A program made the position numbers and the translations under genes. The notes under the pieces are model-generated. The model was not told the origin of the DNA, did no database searches, and was given only the letters and a program-made list of their open reading frames with translations. From positions 1 to 54,609 of the forward strand of contig CAYTER010000010.1 in assembly GCA_964436815.1 (NCBI GenBank): a DNA stretch of 54,609 bases. The letters are read 5' to 3'. Below are positions 1 to 9,438 of the stretch, piece after piece. The DNA is from UBA993 sp964436815. Lineage in GTDB: Bacteria; Bacillota; Dethiobacteria; DTU022. The stretch's first letter is position 1, and each line of letters starts with the position of its first letter.

Positions 1-2111
1 ACTATTAGCGGATTAATATCCATTTCCTGGAGATGATCTTCCATTTCAACAGCAAGGCGTGAAACTTTAATCAATATATCCACTAATGCATCAGTATCCC
101 GGGGCAACGAACCACGAGCACCTTCAAGCAGAGTTTTTCCTTTTAATTCATCGATCATCGCCCAGGCATCTTCGGGGCATAACGGCGCTATCCTCGTAGA
201 AACATCTTTCAGCACTTCCACATATATCCCGCCCAGCCCGAGGACTATTGCCGGCCCAAAGACCGGATCTTTTTTAATACCGATGATCATCTCCATCCCG
301 GGTTGTAGCATCTCCTGCACTAAAATTCCTTCTACCAGGGCATCAGGCTTATTATCCGCAGTTCGTTCCATCAGGCTGGTATAGGCTCTTCTTACCCCTT
401 CCGGATCAGTAATATTGAGCTCAACGCCTCCGATATCGCTCTTGTGAAGCAAATCAGGTGACATGATCTTTAAGACAACCGGATAACCGATTTTTTCTGC
501 CGCCTCAAGAGCATCACCCAGGCTGTTTACCATTATTTCCCTTGTAACGGGAATACCGTACGCCTTGAGGATCATTTTCGAGCGCCATTCCGTCAAGGAC
601 CTGCCTTTTAAGTCACGGTAGCCTAACAATACTTTAAGCGCCTGATTGCGTTCAGCCCCCGGCAGGTATGAAGGGTATTTTCTGCTCTCTTCTGTATGCT
701 TAACCCAGTCAGCAATCGCACTGATTGCCCATAAGCCGCTTGGAATATGTTCAATTACCGGTACGCCTGCCTGAACCAGTTTTTTCTTGGCTTCTAAGGC
801 ATAGTCCTGGCCTGTTGGCCAGGTAAAAATGATCAGCGGTTTTTCAAACTCATTGTAGACCTCAATTATTTTTCGGACAGCCTCAGGATCAGGCATCTCG
901 AGATTGTAGAAAAACCCGGCAACATCAATTTCCGGATCCTGCATCACCAAACGCAGGGCTCGCTGGAATAGATTTGTATCGATAAAAAGCTGAGAGGTTA
1001 AATCTACGGGATTGGCAACAGCCCCGAAAGCAGGAAAAAACTCCCGCAGACTTGCCTGAGTTTGAGGAGTCAGCTTTATAACATCGAGCCCATAATCAGG
1101 GCATTTATCGGCCACCACTACTCCCCCACCGCCGGAGATAGTAATAACCGCCATTTTCTTGCCAGCCGGTAATCTGCCGGTAGCAAAAAGGGCAATCAGG
1201 GCATTCATCTGTTCCACATCATCAGCTCTCGGGACACCATACTGTCTGAAAACACCTTCGTAAACCTGATCCGATCCTACAAGGGCGCCGGTATGAGAGG
1301 CCGCTGCTGCAGCACCGCTGGCTGTCTTTCCAACTTTCAGCATGGTGATCATTTTCTTATTTTCCAACGCCTTTTTGCAGGCTTCAATAAAGAGGCGTCC
1401 GTCGCCCTGTAGTCCTTCGAGATATCCGGCAATAATTGATACCTCTTCCCTATCAACTAGATAGTTTAAGATCTCGGCAAACGAAACATCTGCTTCATTT
1501 CCGGTGCTGACGAAATAATTAAAGCCGATTGACAGCTGCAGAACCATCTGGTAAATTATACCACCGAGACCACCACTTTGCGTGATAAAAGATAAAGTCT
1601 CCGGGTGCACTAAATCATTTCTTTCCTGGTTATAGAAAAAACTGGCCATGCAGCCGTTGTAATAGTTTAATATCCCCAGACAGTTAGGGCCGAGGATCCT
1701 CATTCCACTCTCTTGCGCCAGCCGTCGCATTTCATCCTGTTCAATTCGCCCTTCTTCGCTTACTTCAGCAAACCCGGATGTAAAAATTATTACTGATTCC
1801 ACTTTTTTTAAGGCACAGTCTTCGAGGACTTTCATCACCTGAGCTGCTGCTACTCCGATTACGGCCAGATCAACCGGCCCTTCTATATCAACAACACTCG
1901 GATAACATTTCAGACCGCCAACCCGTTCGTATTTGGGATTTACCGGATATACATCACCACTGAAACCAAACATGCTCAATAGAGAGAGGGGAATGCCATT
2001 TGGCTTTAAGGGGTTTTGGCTTGCTCCGATTACAGCTATAGCCCGGGGGTAGAAAAAAGTATCAAGTTCGCTCATTGCTACCCGGCCACTTTTCTGTTGC
2101 TGCTTGCACAT
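1..2111 (-). CDS. ADP-forming acyl-CoA synthetase (acetate-CoA ligase type), C-terminus cut by window edge
   Basis: About 703 codons are visible; the ATG at 2111 has a strong AGGAGG site 8-13 bases upstream. The order is that of fused ADP-forming acyl-CoA synthetases: an N-terminal CoA-binding Rossmann domain (AVIGASQNP near residue 30, later GPNCLGI), a ligase-CoA domain with the phospho-histidine motif SHTGALVG (His about residue 273) and SGGGGVVVAD, then an ATP-grasp domain running to the edge, where the closing motif DINPLIV is still visible. Only a short tail seems to be missing. Family role: acyl-CoA + ADP + Pi to acid + ATP, an energy-conserving step in acid-producing or syntrophic anaerobes. 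The acyl substrate cannot be told from sequence. It is divergent from the PBP gene. It appears intact apart from the edge. Confidence 0.9.
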   Translation of the reverse strand, partial: MCKQQQKSGRVAMSELDTFFYPRAIAVIGASQNPLKPNGIPLSLLSMFGFSGDVYPVNPKYERVGGLKCYPSVVDIEGPVDLAVIGVAAAQVMKVLEDCALKKVESVIIFTSGFAEVSEEGRIEQDEMRRLAQESGMRILGPNCLGILNYYNGCMASFFYNQERNDLVHPETLSFITQSGGLGGIIYQMVLQLSIGFNYFVSTGNEADVSFAEILNYLVDREEVSIIAGYLEGLQGDGRLFIEACKKALENKKMITMLKVGKTASGAAAAASHTGALVGSDQVYEGVFRQYGVPRADDVEQMNALIALFATGRLPAGKKMAVITISGGGGVVVADKCPDYGLDVIKLTPQTQASLREFFPAFGAVANPVDLTSQLFIDTNLFQRALRLVMQDPEIDVAGFFYNLEMPDPEAVRKIIEVYNEFEKPLIIFTWPTGQDYALEAKKKLVQAGVPVIEHIPSGLWAISAIADWVKHTEESRKYPSYLPGAERNQALKVLLGYRDLKGRSLTEWRSKMILKAYGIPVTREIMVNSLGDALEAAEKIGYPVVLKIMSPDLLHKSDIGGVELNITDPEGVRRAYTSLMERTADNKPDALVEGILVQEMLQPGMEMIIGIKKDPVFGPAIVLGLGGIYVEVLKDVSTRIAPLCPEDAWAMIDELKGKTLLEGARGSLPRDTDALVDILIKVSRLAVEMEDHLQEMDINPLI

Positions 2112-2264
2112 CTTCGTATCCTCCTCCGAAAGAACTGCAGACTGATTGAAAATTTATTTCTACTAATTAATATTTTACCTGATCAATTAATAAATAGGTA
2201 GAGTAATCTGAGAGATCCAACCTGAAAATGAAATTTTCCCGTCAAAAACAGCCTGATACAGTTG

Positions 2265-2273
2265 TGTTATAAT
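2265..2273 (+). promoter_or_regulatory. Extended -10 promoter for the PBP1 gene
   Basis: TG-T-TATAAT at 2265-2273 is a perfect extended -10 element, 44 bases before the GTG start. The -35 position (2245-2250) is weak, which extended -10 promoters tolerate. It is the only good sigma-A-like element in the 205-bp divergent spacer between the acyl-CoA synthetase and PBP genes. Confidence 0.5.
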
Positions 2274-2316
2274 TGATGAGATTAATTTTCAATAGTTTTG
2301 GGAGGTCAGGGTTTAA

Positions 2317-5181
2317 GTGGCAGAAAAGAAGATACCTTTTGACAAAAATAGCTCCGGATCCGGTACTGATGAGCAGCCCCGGAAGCGATGGACAAAACGT
2401 AAAAAAATAAAAATTGCTCTTCTGGCAGTGCTGGTTTTGGGGTTTCTCAGCACCATTGCTGTTGCAGCTGTGGCTTATAGCTTTATCGATGATGCGCCGC
2501 CGCTCGATCCAGAGCGTCTGGAAACAGTGGAAACATCCTATCTTTATGACAGTGAAGGCAACGAAATCACTGCCCTTCATGATGAGCAAAACCGGGTTGC
2601 CGTATCATTAGATGAAATTCCCCAACATGTCATTGATGCTTTTATCGCGATCGAAGATGAGCGGTTTTATCGTCATTTCGGTTTTGATATAACCGGCAGT
2701 TTCAGGGCAGCTTTTGCCAATTTCAGAGCCGGCACCATTGTTCAGGGAGCCAGCACCATAAGCCAGCAGTTGGCGCAAAACGCTTTTCTGACAACTGAAA
2801 CCAGCTACAAGCGTAAAGTTCAGGAAATTTGGCTGGCCATTCAACTGGAACGCAACTACTCGAAAGAGGAAATCCTTGAAATGTACCTGAACCGGATCTA
2901 CTTCGGCAACGGGGCTTACGGGGTTGAAGCTGCTTCGCGGACTTATTTTAATAAAAATGTCAGTGAACTAAACATTGCTGAAGCAGCGATGATCGCCGGG
3001 GCAGTTCGCTCTCCTAATTTCTACAATCCCATCGACAACGTCGAAGAAGCTGAGGGAAGAATGCGAGTTGTATTGGCCAACATGCTGAGGCTCGGATTCA
3101 TCTCTGAAGAACAGCATCAGAGAGCAGTCAGCGCACCTTTGCATTATCAGCAGCGGCAAAGCCAGGAGGAATATCCATACCCGCATTATGTTGATTACGT
3201 TGTCCATCACGAGTTGATCCGGATTCTAAGCGTCATGCCGACAATCGGTTCAATTGAAGAAGCATACCGGGCTATCTATACCGGCGGTCTCCAGATTTAC
3301 ACCAATTTAGTTCCAGATATGCAGTTGCATGTGGAAGAAATTCTGGCCAGAACTGACCTCTATCCCACCACTATCCTGCTGGATATGCCAAGAGTGAGAG
3401 AAGCGGTTTCCGGACTGCCCGCCAATCGTGATCTGACCAGGGCTCAAATCGAAGAACTGGTCGACGAAGAGGGAGGAGTCCCTCAGCCACAGGCAGCTAT
3501 TGTCCTGGCTGATCCAACTACCGGACAGATTAAAGCCCTTGGTGGGGGACGGGAATATGAAAAAAGAGTAAATGAAGTTCTGCGTTTTGTCACCCTGCGC
3601 CAGCCTGGTTCAGCCATCAAACCTATTGTTACTTACGGCCCGGCTTTTGAAGAAGGCACCCTGGCCGGAGCAGGATCGACTTTAGATGACTCTCCGTACA
3701 TTAATCCCCAGGGTAACTGGTTTCCGGAAAACTTTGACTTCCAGTTCCGGGGCATGATCACTGCCAGGGAAGCTCTATATTTTTCTTACAATATACCAGC
3801 TATCCGTGCCTTAGAAGCTTTAGGACCACGGGTCGGCGCAGCTTATGCTGAAAGAATGGGCATCTCCACTCTCCATCCGGATGAAGTTGACAATTTAAGT
3901 CTCACCCTCGGTGGACTCACTTACGGGGTAAGCGCCATAGATATGGCTCAGGCTTACAGTGTCCTGGCCAATAACGGAGTCAGGGTAGATCTGCACAGTG
4001 TAGAAAAAATCATCGACCGTCACGGTGATGTTATTTACGAGAACAAGCCCAACCCACGGCAGATTATCAGTCCCCAGGCTGCTTTTCTCGTTAACGACAT
4101 TCTGCAGGATTTTGTTACCAAGTATCTGGGCCGGGCACTGCAGATTGACCGGCCTGTAGCAGCCAAAACAGGTACTACCGAAAACTGGAAAGATGTCTAC
4201 CTCGTTGCTTACACCCCAAATATTGTTGCCTCTTTCTGGATGGGTTACGATGAACCAAAAACAGGCAGTATCCGTCAGGGTTGGCGTTATTCAACCGTAT
4301 TTCTGCGCGAAGTTTTTCTGGAAGTTTTTGAGGATCTGGAAATCAAACCTTTTGAAAGGCCGGAAGGGATAGTTTCGGCCACAGTATGCAACAAATCGGG
4401 TTTAATCCCCAATGAATCCTGCAGCAGCGCCGGCACTGTTATCAGCGATTTCTTTATTCAAGGCCGCGTTCCCGGCGAAACTTGTAACATGCACACCGGC
4501 ATGTTTTATAATCGGCCTCCCTACATCATTACTGATGAACGCTGGTCGCGTGAAGGCGGACCGGGCAGAGGTCCCGAAGATGCCAAGGAAAGACCGGCAG
4601 GCGGCATATTTGATATGATGGAGCAACCCGGCTCTACTACCAGGGAGATCAGCCTCTTTAATGCTTACGCTGTTCCTGGTGGAGTAACCCTGCAGTGGCA
4701 GTATAACGGACCCCCGGTTAACGGCTTTATACTGACCAGATACGGGCAAACCGGAGACGACGGTGAAACCATAGAACTTAACGCTAATGCCCGACAGTAT
4801 AACGATACAAATCTGACCGATGGCATGTTTTACAACTATACGCTCTCAGCAGTTTACCAGGGCGGTGAATTATCTGATCCCGCCACGGTAGCAGTAAACA
4901 CCGGAACACCGGGCGGATTTGGCGGGGGGCTCTTCCAACTGCCAGGCCAGTCTACCAGTGAAATGGTTACCGTGCCAAATGTGATCGAGGAATTTCAGCC
5001 GATAGCTGAATCGATTCTCACCAGGGCAGGCCTACGAATTGGAGCGGTAGAGTTCAGGGTTGATGAAACAAAACCGAGGCGGTCAGTTATCTCACAGACC
5101 CCGGAACCAGGATCCGTTGTCCGGCGTGGAACTGTGGTTACACTGGTAGTCAGTGAGTACCAGATGTTCATAAACAACTAA
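2317..5181 (+). CDS. Class A penicillin-binding protein (PBP1A-type) with PASTA domain
   Basis: A bifunctional peptidoglycan glycosyltransferase/transpeptidase of 954 residues, anchored by one N-terminal membrane helix (about 30-55, after a basic KRWTKRKK stretch) with the enzyme domains outside. The GT51 domain shows EDERFY (catalytic Glu113) and QGASTISQQ. The transpeptidase domain shows SAIK (nucleophile Ser432), SYN (490-492) and KTGTT (617-621). A C-terminal region holds a fibronectin-III-like stretch (about 790-850), a Gly-rich linker and one PASTA-like repeat (about 890-950, ending VVTLVVSEY). Family role: it polymerises lipid II glycan strands and cross-links them. The start is a GTG with GGAGGT 10 bases upstream. 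It is monocistronic, with its own promoter and a terminator right after the stop. All catalytic motifs are intact. Confidence 0.95.
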   Translation: MAEKKIPFDKNSSGSGTDEQPRKRWTKRKKIKIALLAVLVLGFLSTIAVAAVAYSFIDDAPPLDPERLETVETSYLYDSEGNEITALHDEQNRVAVSLDEIPQHVIDAFIAIEDERFYRHFGFDITGSFRAAFANFRAGTIVQGASTISQQLAQNAFLTTETSYKRKVQEIWLAIQLERNYSKEEILEMYLNRIYFGNGAYGVEAASRTYFNKNVSELNIAEAAMIAGAVRSPNFYNPIDNVEEAEGRMRVVLANMLRLGFISEEQHQRAVSAPLHYQQRQSQEEYPYPHYVDYVVHHELIRILSVMPTIGSIEEAYRAIYTGGLQIYTNLVPDMQLHVEEILARTDLYPTTILLDMPRVREAVSGLPANRDLTRAQIEELVDEEGGVPQPQAAIVLADPTTGQIKALGGGREYEKRVNEVLRFVTLRQPGSAIKPIVTYGPAFEEGTLAGAGSTLDDSPYINPQGNWFPENFDFQFRGMITAREALYFSYNIPAIRALEALGPRVGAAYAERMGISTLHPDEVDNLSLTLGGLTYGVSAIDMAQAYSVLANNGVRVDLHSVEKIIDRHGDVIYENKPNPRQIISPQAAFLVNDILQDFVTKYLGRALQIDRPVAAKTGTTENWKDVYLVAYTPNIVASFWMGYDEPKTGSIRQGWRYSTVFLREVFLEVFEDLEIKPFERPEGIVSATVCNKSGLIPNESCSSAGTVISDFFIQGRVPGETCNMHTGMFYNRPPYIITDERWSREGGPGRGPEDAKERPAGGIFDMMEQPGSTTREISLFNAYAVPGGVTLQWQYNGPPVNGFILTRYGQTGDDGETIELNANARQYNDTNLTDGMFYNYTLSAVYQGGELSDPATVAVNTGTPGGFGGGLFQLPGQSTSEMVTVPNVIEEFQPIAESILTRAGLRIGAVEFRVDETKPRRSVISQTPEPGSVVRRGTVVTLVVSEYQMFINN

Positions 5182-5204
5182 AGACTGTTTATAGCTAATG
5201 ATCA

Positions 5205-5240
5205 GAGGAAGCATTTTATCTATGATGCTTCCTCTTTTTT
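5205..5240 (+). terminator. Intrinsic terminator of the PBP gene
   Basis: A perfect 10-bp stem (5205-5214 pairing with 5225-5234, arm GAGGAAGCAT) has a 10-base loop and six T residues on the + strand. It lies 24 bases after the PBP stop. Its right half is also the last codons and stop of the convergent 92-residue gene, so that gene's 3' end is built from the terminator. Confidence 0.85.
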
Positions 5241-5498
5241 GCTCCAGTAGTACTGATTGCCCTTTCTGATCCGCATACAACGATCAGCCGGGAGGTTAAG
5301 TAAAGTCTGCAATATGCGGGTAAAAGGCTGTTGGACCGAGCTACAGCTTTTACCATAGAGCTCTTTTCCTTCTTTTTCCAGCTCTTCCCATAAAGCAGGA
5401 TATTCCATCCGAAACTCCTGGACGAGCTGATCGGTGGTTTTATAATAATCAGGCTCCAGCAGGCTTAATAGATTGGCTTCTACCTGATCGAGGTCCAT
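5220..5498 (-). CDS. Hypothetical protein, 92 residues, downstream of mutS2
   Basis: I do not recognise this family. It is a small, acidic-to-neutral soluble protein, starting MDLDQVEANL, with helical character, a central Cys-containing segment (KSCSSVQQPF) and a basic-aromatic end (RIRKGNQYYW). That end could be the wing of a small winged-helix fold, but this is a guess. The ATG has GGGAG 8 bases upstream and sits 12 bases after the mutS2 stop, so it is likely the last gene of the phe-zapA-mutS2 transcription unit. Its stop codon lies in the PBP terminator. Confidence 0.65.
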   Translation of the reverse strand: MDLDQVEANLLSLLEPDYYKTTDQLVQEFRMEYPALWEELEKEGKELYGKSCSSVQQPFTRILQTLLNLPADRCMRIRKGNQYYWSKKEEAS

Positions 5499-5510
5499 AA
5501 AATTTCTCCC

Positions 5511-7898
5511 TTATCCTTTTATTTCAACTACTGTAACGCCATCGCCCCCTTCAGCAGGAAGCCCGCTGCGCATTGTTTTTACCAGGGGATGTTCCTTAAG
5601 GTACTGGCGCAGCCCTTCCTTTAGTTTTCCGGTTCCTTTTCCGTGGATCAAATCGACCCGGTTTAAACCTGCCCAGATCGCATTGTCGAACAGCTTGTCA
5701 ACCAAAGGCTGGGCTTCATCAAAATTCAGGCCCCGTAAATCGATTGAGCTGCTGATGGCCATGTCTTTCTCAACGCTGTATCCACCACCGGTTGTAACTT
5801 GTTTTTTTCGGCCCGCTTTGTTATCGCTGCTTTTTCCCCTGCGCAGTTCACGGGTAGCTAGGTTTATTTTCAACGATCCTACCTGTAACAGGGCTTCATC
5901 GCCGCTTAGAGACAGAACTTCGCCTTTCTGCTTTATACTGGGAATATAATAGAATTCACCGATCGTAATTTCTTGTGGGGTAAGTCCATCTTCCACAAAA
6001 TCAACCTCTTCACTTTCATCAATATCACGTCGCAGCTGACCTAATTCCTGCTTAACCTTCTCAATGCGGGGCGCTGAAGTACCGGGATCTTCTTCCCTGA
6101 TTTTTTTCAACTCTTTGATCAGCTGATCTGCCGTGGATTTTGTCTTGCGCAACATTTGGCGAGCTTCTTCGCGGGCTTGTTGCAAAATATCATCCCGTCT
6201 GGCCTTGATTAACTCCCGATCTTTTTCCAGTTCCGATAATAACGATTCCGCCCTGCTTCTATCTAGTGCTGCCTGCCGGCTGTCACGATGGTAGCGCTGT
6301 TGATCCTCGACCAGGCTGGCAATTACAGACTCTACCTGATCATGCGAACGATGCAGGTAACTCTTGGCTTTTTCAAGTAAAACTTTTTCCAAACCAAGCT
6401 GCTCGGCTATATAGAGTGCGTTGCTTTGCCCGGGAACCCCCTGGAGCAGTCGATAAGTCGGCGAAAGTGTATCCGGATCAAACTCCATTGATGCGTTCTG
6501 CATGAAATCCTGGACCTGGGCAAAAAGTTTCAGTTCATTGCTATGGGTGGTTGCTATGGTAAGCACGCCCTTTTCAGTTAAAGCAGAAAGAACAGCCATT
6601 GCCAGGGCAGACCCTTCTGACGGATCTGTTCCCGCGCCCAGCTCGTCCAGCAGCACGAGTGTCCCGGGGCCGGCAGTTTCAATGATCTCAATGATATTTT
6701 TCATATGTCCGGAGAACGTACTCAGTGACTGGGCGATACTCTGTTCATCCCCGATATCGGCCCTAATTTTATTAAAAATATTAAGCCTGGTGCCCCGATC
6801 TGCCGGTATATGCAGTCCGCACTGAGCCATGACGCTGATCAGGCCGATTGTTTTCAGGGCAACAGTTTTACCGCCGGTGTTAGGACCGGTAATGACAAGC
6901 GTGATAACTTCTCCGCCAAGCTTAAGGGTCAGAGGAACCCTTTCACCCTGAAGCAGGGGATGGACTGCATTAAGAAGGATCATTTCTACAGCAGGATCTT
7001 TCGCAAGATCCGGCTCAACAGCGCCTGACGCAAGACTTAAACGACCCCTGGCAATGATAAAATCTAGCTCACCATAAAGAGAACAGTTCAGGTTAAGGTC
7101 ATCAGCGCTGTCAGAAATTAAACCGCTCAGCTGGTAAAGAATTTTTTCAATCTCCTGCTCTTCTTGTCGCTGCACAGAAACCAGATCATTTTGCATTTTA
7201 ACCACCGGTAACGGCTCAATAAATAGTGTTGCACCGCTTGCCGATTGATCATGGACTACTCCATCAAGCTGCTGCCGGTACTCCTGCTTAACCGGCAATA
7301 CATAACGGCCGCTGCGGATAGTTACCAGGGCTTCCTGCAAATAACGCCGATAGTTTGAGCTGCGAGTATAATCTTCAAGTCTGTCCCGGATTTTATTCTG
7401 AAGGGTTAATTTTTTCGCCCGAATAGAGCTTAGTTCCGCCGAAGCGCTATCCAGGATGTTACCTTCATCGTCAACTGAACGTTCCAAAATAGAGCCAAGC
7501 TCTACTGCCGGCCTGATTAACAAAGCCCTCTCAGCCAGTGCCGGGTAAAATTCAAGCTGCTCGATATCTTTAAAGAATTGAGGCCATTTACGCGCAGCCC
7601 TGATAAAGACTTTTATCCGGGCCAGTTCCAGTCCGTGAAGTTGTGAGCCCTTGGAGGCCCGTGATAAAAGAGGCGTTATATCTTCAACTGCATTGGGAGT
7701 AAATAGATTACGGGAACACAGCAGTCGCGCCTCGCTGGTTTCTTTTTGCATCTCCTTTATTAAACTATAATCTGAAGCCGGCTTAAGCTCACCAGCTCTT
7801 TGGAAAGCCATCGGTGAAACCGTAAGTGATGCAAGTTCCTCCCTGATCCTGTCAAATTCCAGGATATTTATTTCTCTTGCCCTCATCACATCAGCCAA
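5511..7898 (-). CDS. mutS2: MutS2 family ATPase/nuclease
   Basis: At 795 residues this is close to the usual MutS2 length. The order is an N-terminal core/lever region, an ABC-type ATPase with Walker A GPNTGGKT (338-345) and Walker B LVLLDELGAGTDPSEG, a long charged coiled coil (about 510-640), a KOW-like segment and a C-terminal Smr domain (about 715-795) with IDLRGL and HGKGTGKL. The mismatch-binding domain of MutS is lacking, as expected. In Firmicutes, MutS2 proteins suppress recombination and act on collided ribosomes; which role applies here cannot be told. The start is a TTG with AAGGAGAG 6 bases upstream, overlapping the end of mpg by 8 bases, so translation is probably coupled. Confidence 0.95.
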   Translation of the reverse strand: MADVMRAREINILEFDRIREELASLTVSPMAFQRAGELKPASDYSLIKEMQKETSEARLLCSRNLFTPNAVEDITPLLSRASKGSQLHGLELARIKVFIRAARKWPQFFKDIEQLEFYPALAERALLIRPAVELGSILERSVDDEGNILDSASAELSSIRAKKLTLQNKIRDRLEDYTRSSNYRRYLQEALVTIRSGRYVLPVKQEYRQQLDGVVHDQSASGATLFIEPLPVVKMQNDLVSVQRQEEQEIEKILYQLSGLISDSADDLNLNCSLYGELDFIIARGRLSLASGAVEPDLAKDPAVEMILLNAVHPLLQGERVPLTLKLGGEVITLVITGPNTGGKTVALKTIGLISVMAQCGLHIPADRGTRLNIFNKIRADIGDEQSIAQSLSTFSGHMKNIIEIIETAGPGTLVLLDELGAGTDPSEGSALAMAVLSALTEKGVLTIATTHSNELKLFAQVQDFMQNASMEFDPDTLSPTYRLLQGVPGQSNALYIAEQLGLEKVLLEKAKSYLHRSHDQVESVIASLVEDQQRYHRDSRQAALDRSRAESLLSELEKDRELIKARRDDILQQAREEARQMLRKTKSTADQLIKELKKIREEDPGTSAPRIEKVKQELGQLRRDIDESEEVDFVEDGLTPQEITIGEFYYIPSIKQKGEVLSLSGDEALLQVGSLKINLATRELRRGKSSDNKAGRKKQVTTGGGYSVEKDMAISSSIDLRGLNFDEAQPLVDKLFDNAIWAGLNRVDLIHGKGTGKLKEGLRQYLKEHPLVKTMRSGLPAEGGDGVTVVEIKG

Positions 7899-8487
7899 CT
7901 TGCTCTCTCCTTGAAAGAAAAGGGTTGCTGCTGACTATAAACCGCAGCTTCCTGTCGCATTTATAGGATAAACCAATACGGGGCGTTGCAACAACTTGCA
8001 TATTAACACTAATATTTTCATTCCTGGCCAAAAATAGCGGTTTTTCAGTCAGATTATGCCCGTTAAATTCTTTATCAATCGCAAAGGCGGAGCAGAGTTT
8101 CCCCGGCCCGCTGGTTAAATTCCGATCCGGGCATTTTTTCCCGCGCCTGCTGCGCATCACTTCAAGACCTTCAAGCGGCTCCACTGCTCTGATTAAAACT
8201 GCTTCACCGATGCCCTCACTACCGGTTACTACATTAAAACAGTAATAGTTTCCATAAATAAAGTAAACATATGCTTTTCCCGGAGGACCAAACATCATTT
8301 TGTTGCGATCAGTCATACCCCTGGAAGCATGGCAGGCAGGATCACCTTCTGCAAGATAGGCTTCCGTTTCGACTATTTTACCCAACAGCCGGCCTTCTTG
8401 AGTTTCATGGCATAGATAATGGCCAAGGAGCCCCCTGGCCACTTCTATAGTATTACCCTGAAAAAAAATGCTGTTAAAAGGCAACAA
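7891..8487 (-). CDS. mpg: DNA-3-methyladenine glycosylase (AAG/MPG family)
   Basis: About 198 residues, matching the alkyladenine glycosylase family. Visible motifs are the N-terminal VARGLLGHYL, GKIVETEAYL (with the catalytic Glu of the family), FGPPGKAYVYFIYGNYYCFNVV, and AVLIRAVEPLEG followed by LTSGPGKLCSAF. Family role: it flips out and excises alkylated or deaminated purines in base-excision repair. The start is uncertain: two TTG codons at 8487 and 8484 lack a clear ribosome site, and an ATG nearby is in another frame. It overlaps the start of mutS2 by 8 bases and follows cvpA by about 40 bases. Confidence 0.9.
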   Translation of the reverse strand: MLPFNSIFFQGNTIEVARGLLGHYLCHETQEGRLLGKIVETEAYLAEGDPACHASRGMTDRNKMMFGPPGKAYVYFIYGNYYCFNVVTGSEGIGEAVLIRAVEPLEGLEVMRSRRGKKCPDRNLTSGPGKLCSAFAIDKEFNGHNLTEKPLFLARNENISVNMQVVATPRIGLSYKCDRKLRFIVSSNPFLSRREQVG

Positions 8488-8529
8488 AATGCATCTGACC
8501 CCGTAAATAAATGCTATCTTAAGGCAAAT

Positions 8530-9108
8530 TTATACGTTGAGGTTTATATAATAGTCGATTAACACATCTTTTAGCCAGATTACATTTGGCGTCAGGTAAT
8601 ACTCGATAATAAATACAATCTCGGAATTTTCAAGGGCATCCATGAAAAATTTAATCGGCAGGAAGGAAAGACCGGCAATAATAATATAAATAAAAGCGAT
8701 GCCAATCAGCGCGCCCAGCAAACCCCCGCCAACCCTGTTAAAAAAACCGACTACCGGAACCCTGTTTACCCAGCGGAATCCTCCGGAAAAAACCCGGAAG
8801 ATGAGGCTTAATACCAAGAATAAGATTAGAAATGTTACAACGCCGGCTATGATTTGCGGCGCTTTCTCGAGAGCAACTTCCAAACCCAGGCTTTCGATTA
8901 ATTCATGATGAGGCGTAATATCTTCAGGGTTAATATATGAAGCTAAAAAAGCGCCAAAATAACGACTGCCCCAGAATGAAAGAACAATGATGACTAGAAA
9001 CCCAATCAAATCAAAAAGTTGTTTAACCAAACCGCGTGAAAAACCGTTAACTAAATGCAGAAGGAAAATGACCAGGAGCAAGATATCAAACCAGTTCATC
9101 ACCCTCAT
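8530..9108 (-). CDS. CvpA family membrane protein
   Basis: About 192 residues with four or five hydrophobic helices: an N-terminal one at FDILLLVIFLLHLVNG, then FLVIIVLSFW, a long helix GVVTFLILFLVLSLIF, and the conserved Gly-rich helix GGGLLGALIGIAFIYIII. This is the CvpA layout, first linked to colicin V production and widely kept beside zapA-mutS2 in Firmicutes; its biochemical role is not settled. I place the start at the ATG at 9108 (AGAGGA 8 bases upstream). An ATG at 9099, giving MNWFDILL, is the alternative. Either start overlaps the zapA end, indicating coupling. Confidence 0.85.
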   Translation of the reverse strand: MRVMNWFDILLLVIFLLHLVNGFSRGLVKQLFDLIGFLVIIVLSFWGSRYFGAFLASYINPEDITPHHELIESLGLEVALEKAPQIIAGVVTFLILFLVLSLIFRVFSGGFRWVNRVPVVGFFNRVGGGLLGALIGIAFIYIIIAGLSFLPIKFFMDALENSEIVFIIEYYLTPNVIWLKDVLIDYYINLNV

Positions 9109-9361
9109 CCTTTCTTTCCTCTGTCGCATGAGGTTTTGGCTGCTCCGCCTTAAGTCTCAACAGTTCATCTGCTAAATTAAGGGCGGCCAAAACTGCGATC
9201 CGATGCCTGCTCATCTGTAAGTTATTTTCAGAAAGGGTTCGCATTAAGCGATCGACATAACGGCCGACCCGATCCATATCATCCGCTGAAGAAGTGCCCC
9301 TGAGAACATATTCCTCACCCATTATTGATACAGTAATTCTATTCTTCTCTTTTCCATCCAT
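9086..9361 (-). CDS. zapA: Cell division protein ZapA
   Basis: At 91 residues this has the usual length of a Firmicutes ZapA. It carries the N-terminal beta-hairpin signature (NRITVSIMGEEYVLRG), the YVDRLM helix and the HRIAVLAALNLADELLRL helix that forms the dimer/tetramer coiled coil. Known role: it binds and bundles FtsZ filaments at the division site. It lies between pheT (77 bases upstream) and cvpA (overlapping), the conserved Gram-positive order pheST-zapA-cvpA-mutS2. No separate promoter is obvious in the gap after pheT. Confidence 0.9.
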   Translation of the reverse strand: MDGKEKNRITVSIMGEEYVLRGTSSADDMDRVGRYVDRLMRTLSENNLQMSRHRIAVLAALNLADELLRLKAEQPKPHATEERKDEGDELV

Positions 9362-9438
9362 CCGTCAGAGCCCGCTTTCTCTCCAGATGTAAGCTTAGGC
9401 CTGTTATTTCGTGACAGAAGCAGGAAAATCCTTCTTGA

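Noticed and set aside
2242..2589. 115-codon open frame opposite the PBP gene start
   Set aside because: No ribosome site, covers a promoter, and lies wholly opposite a well-supported gene.
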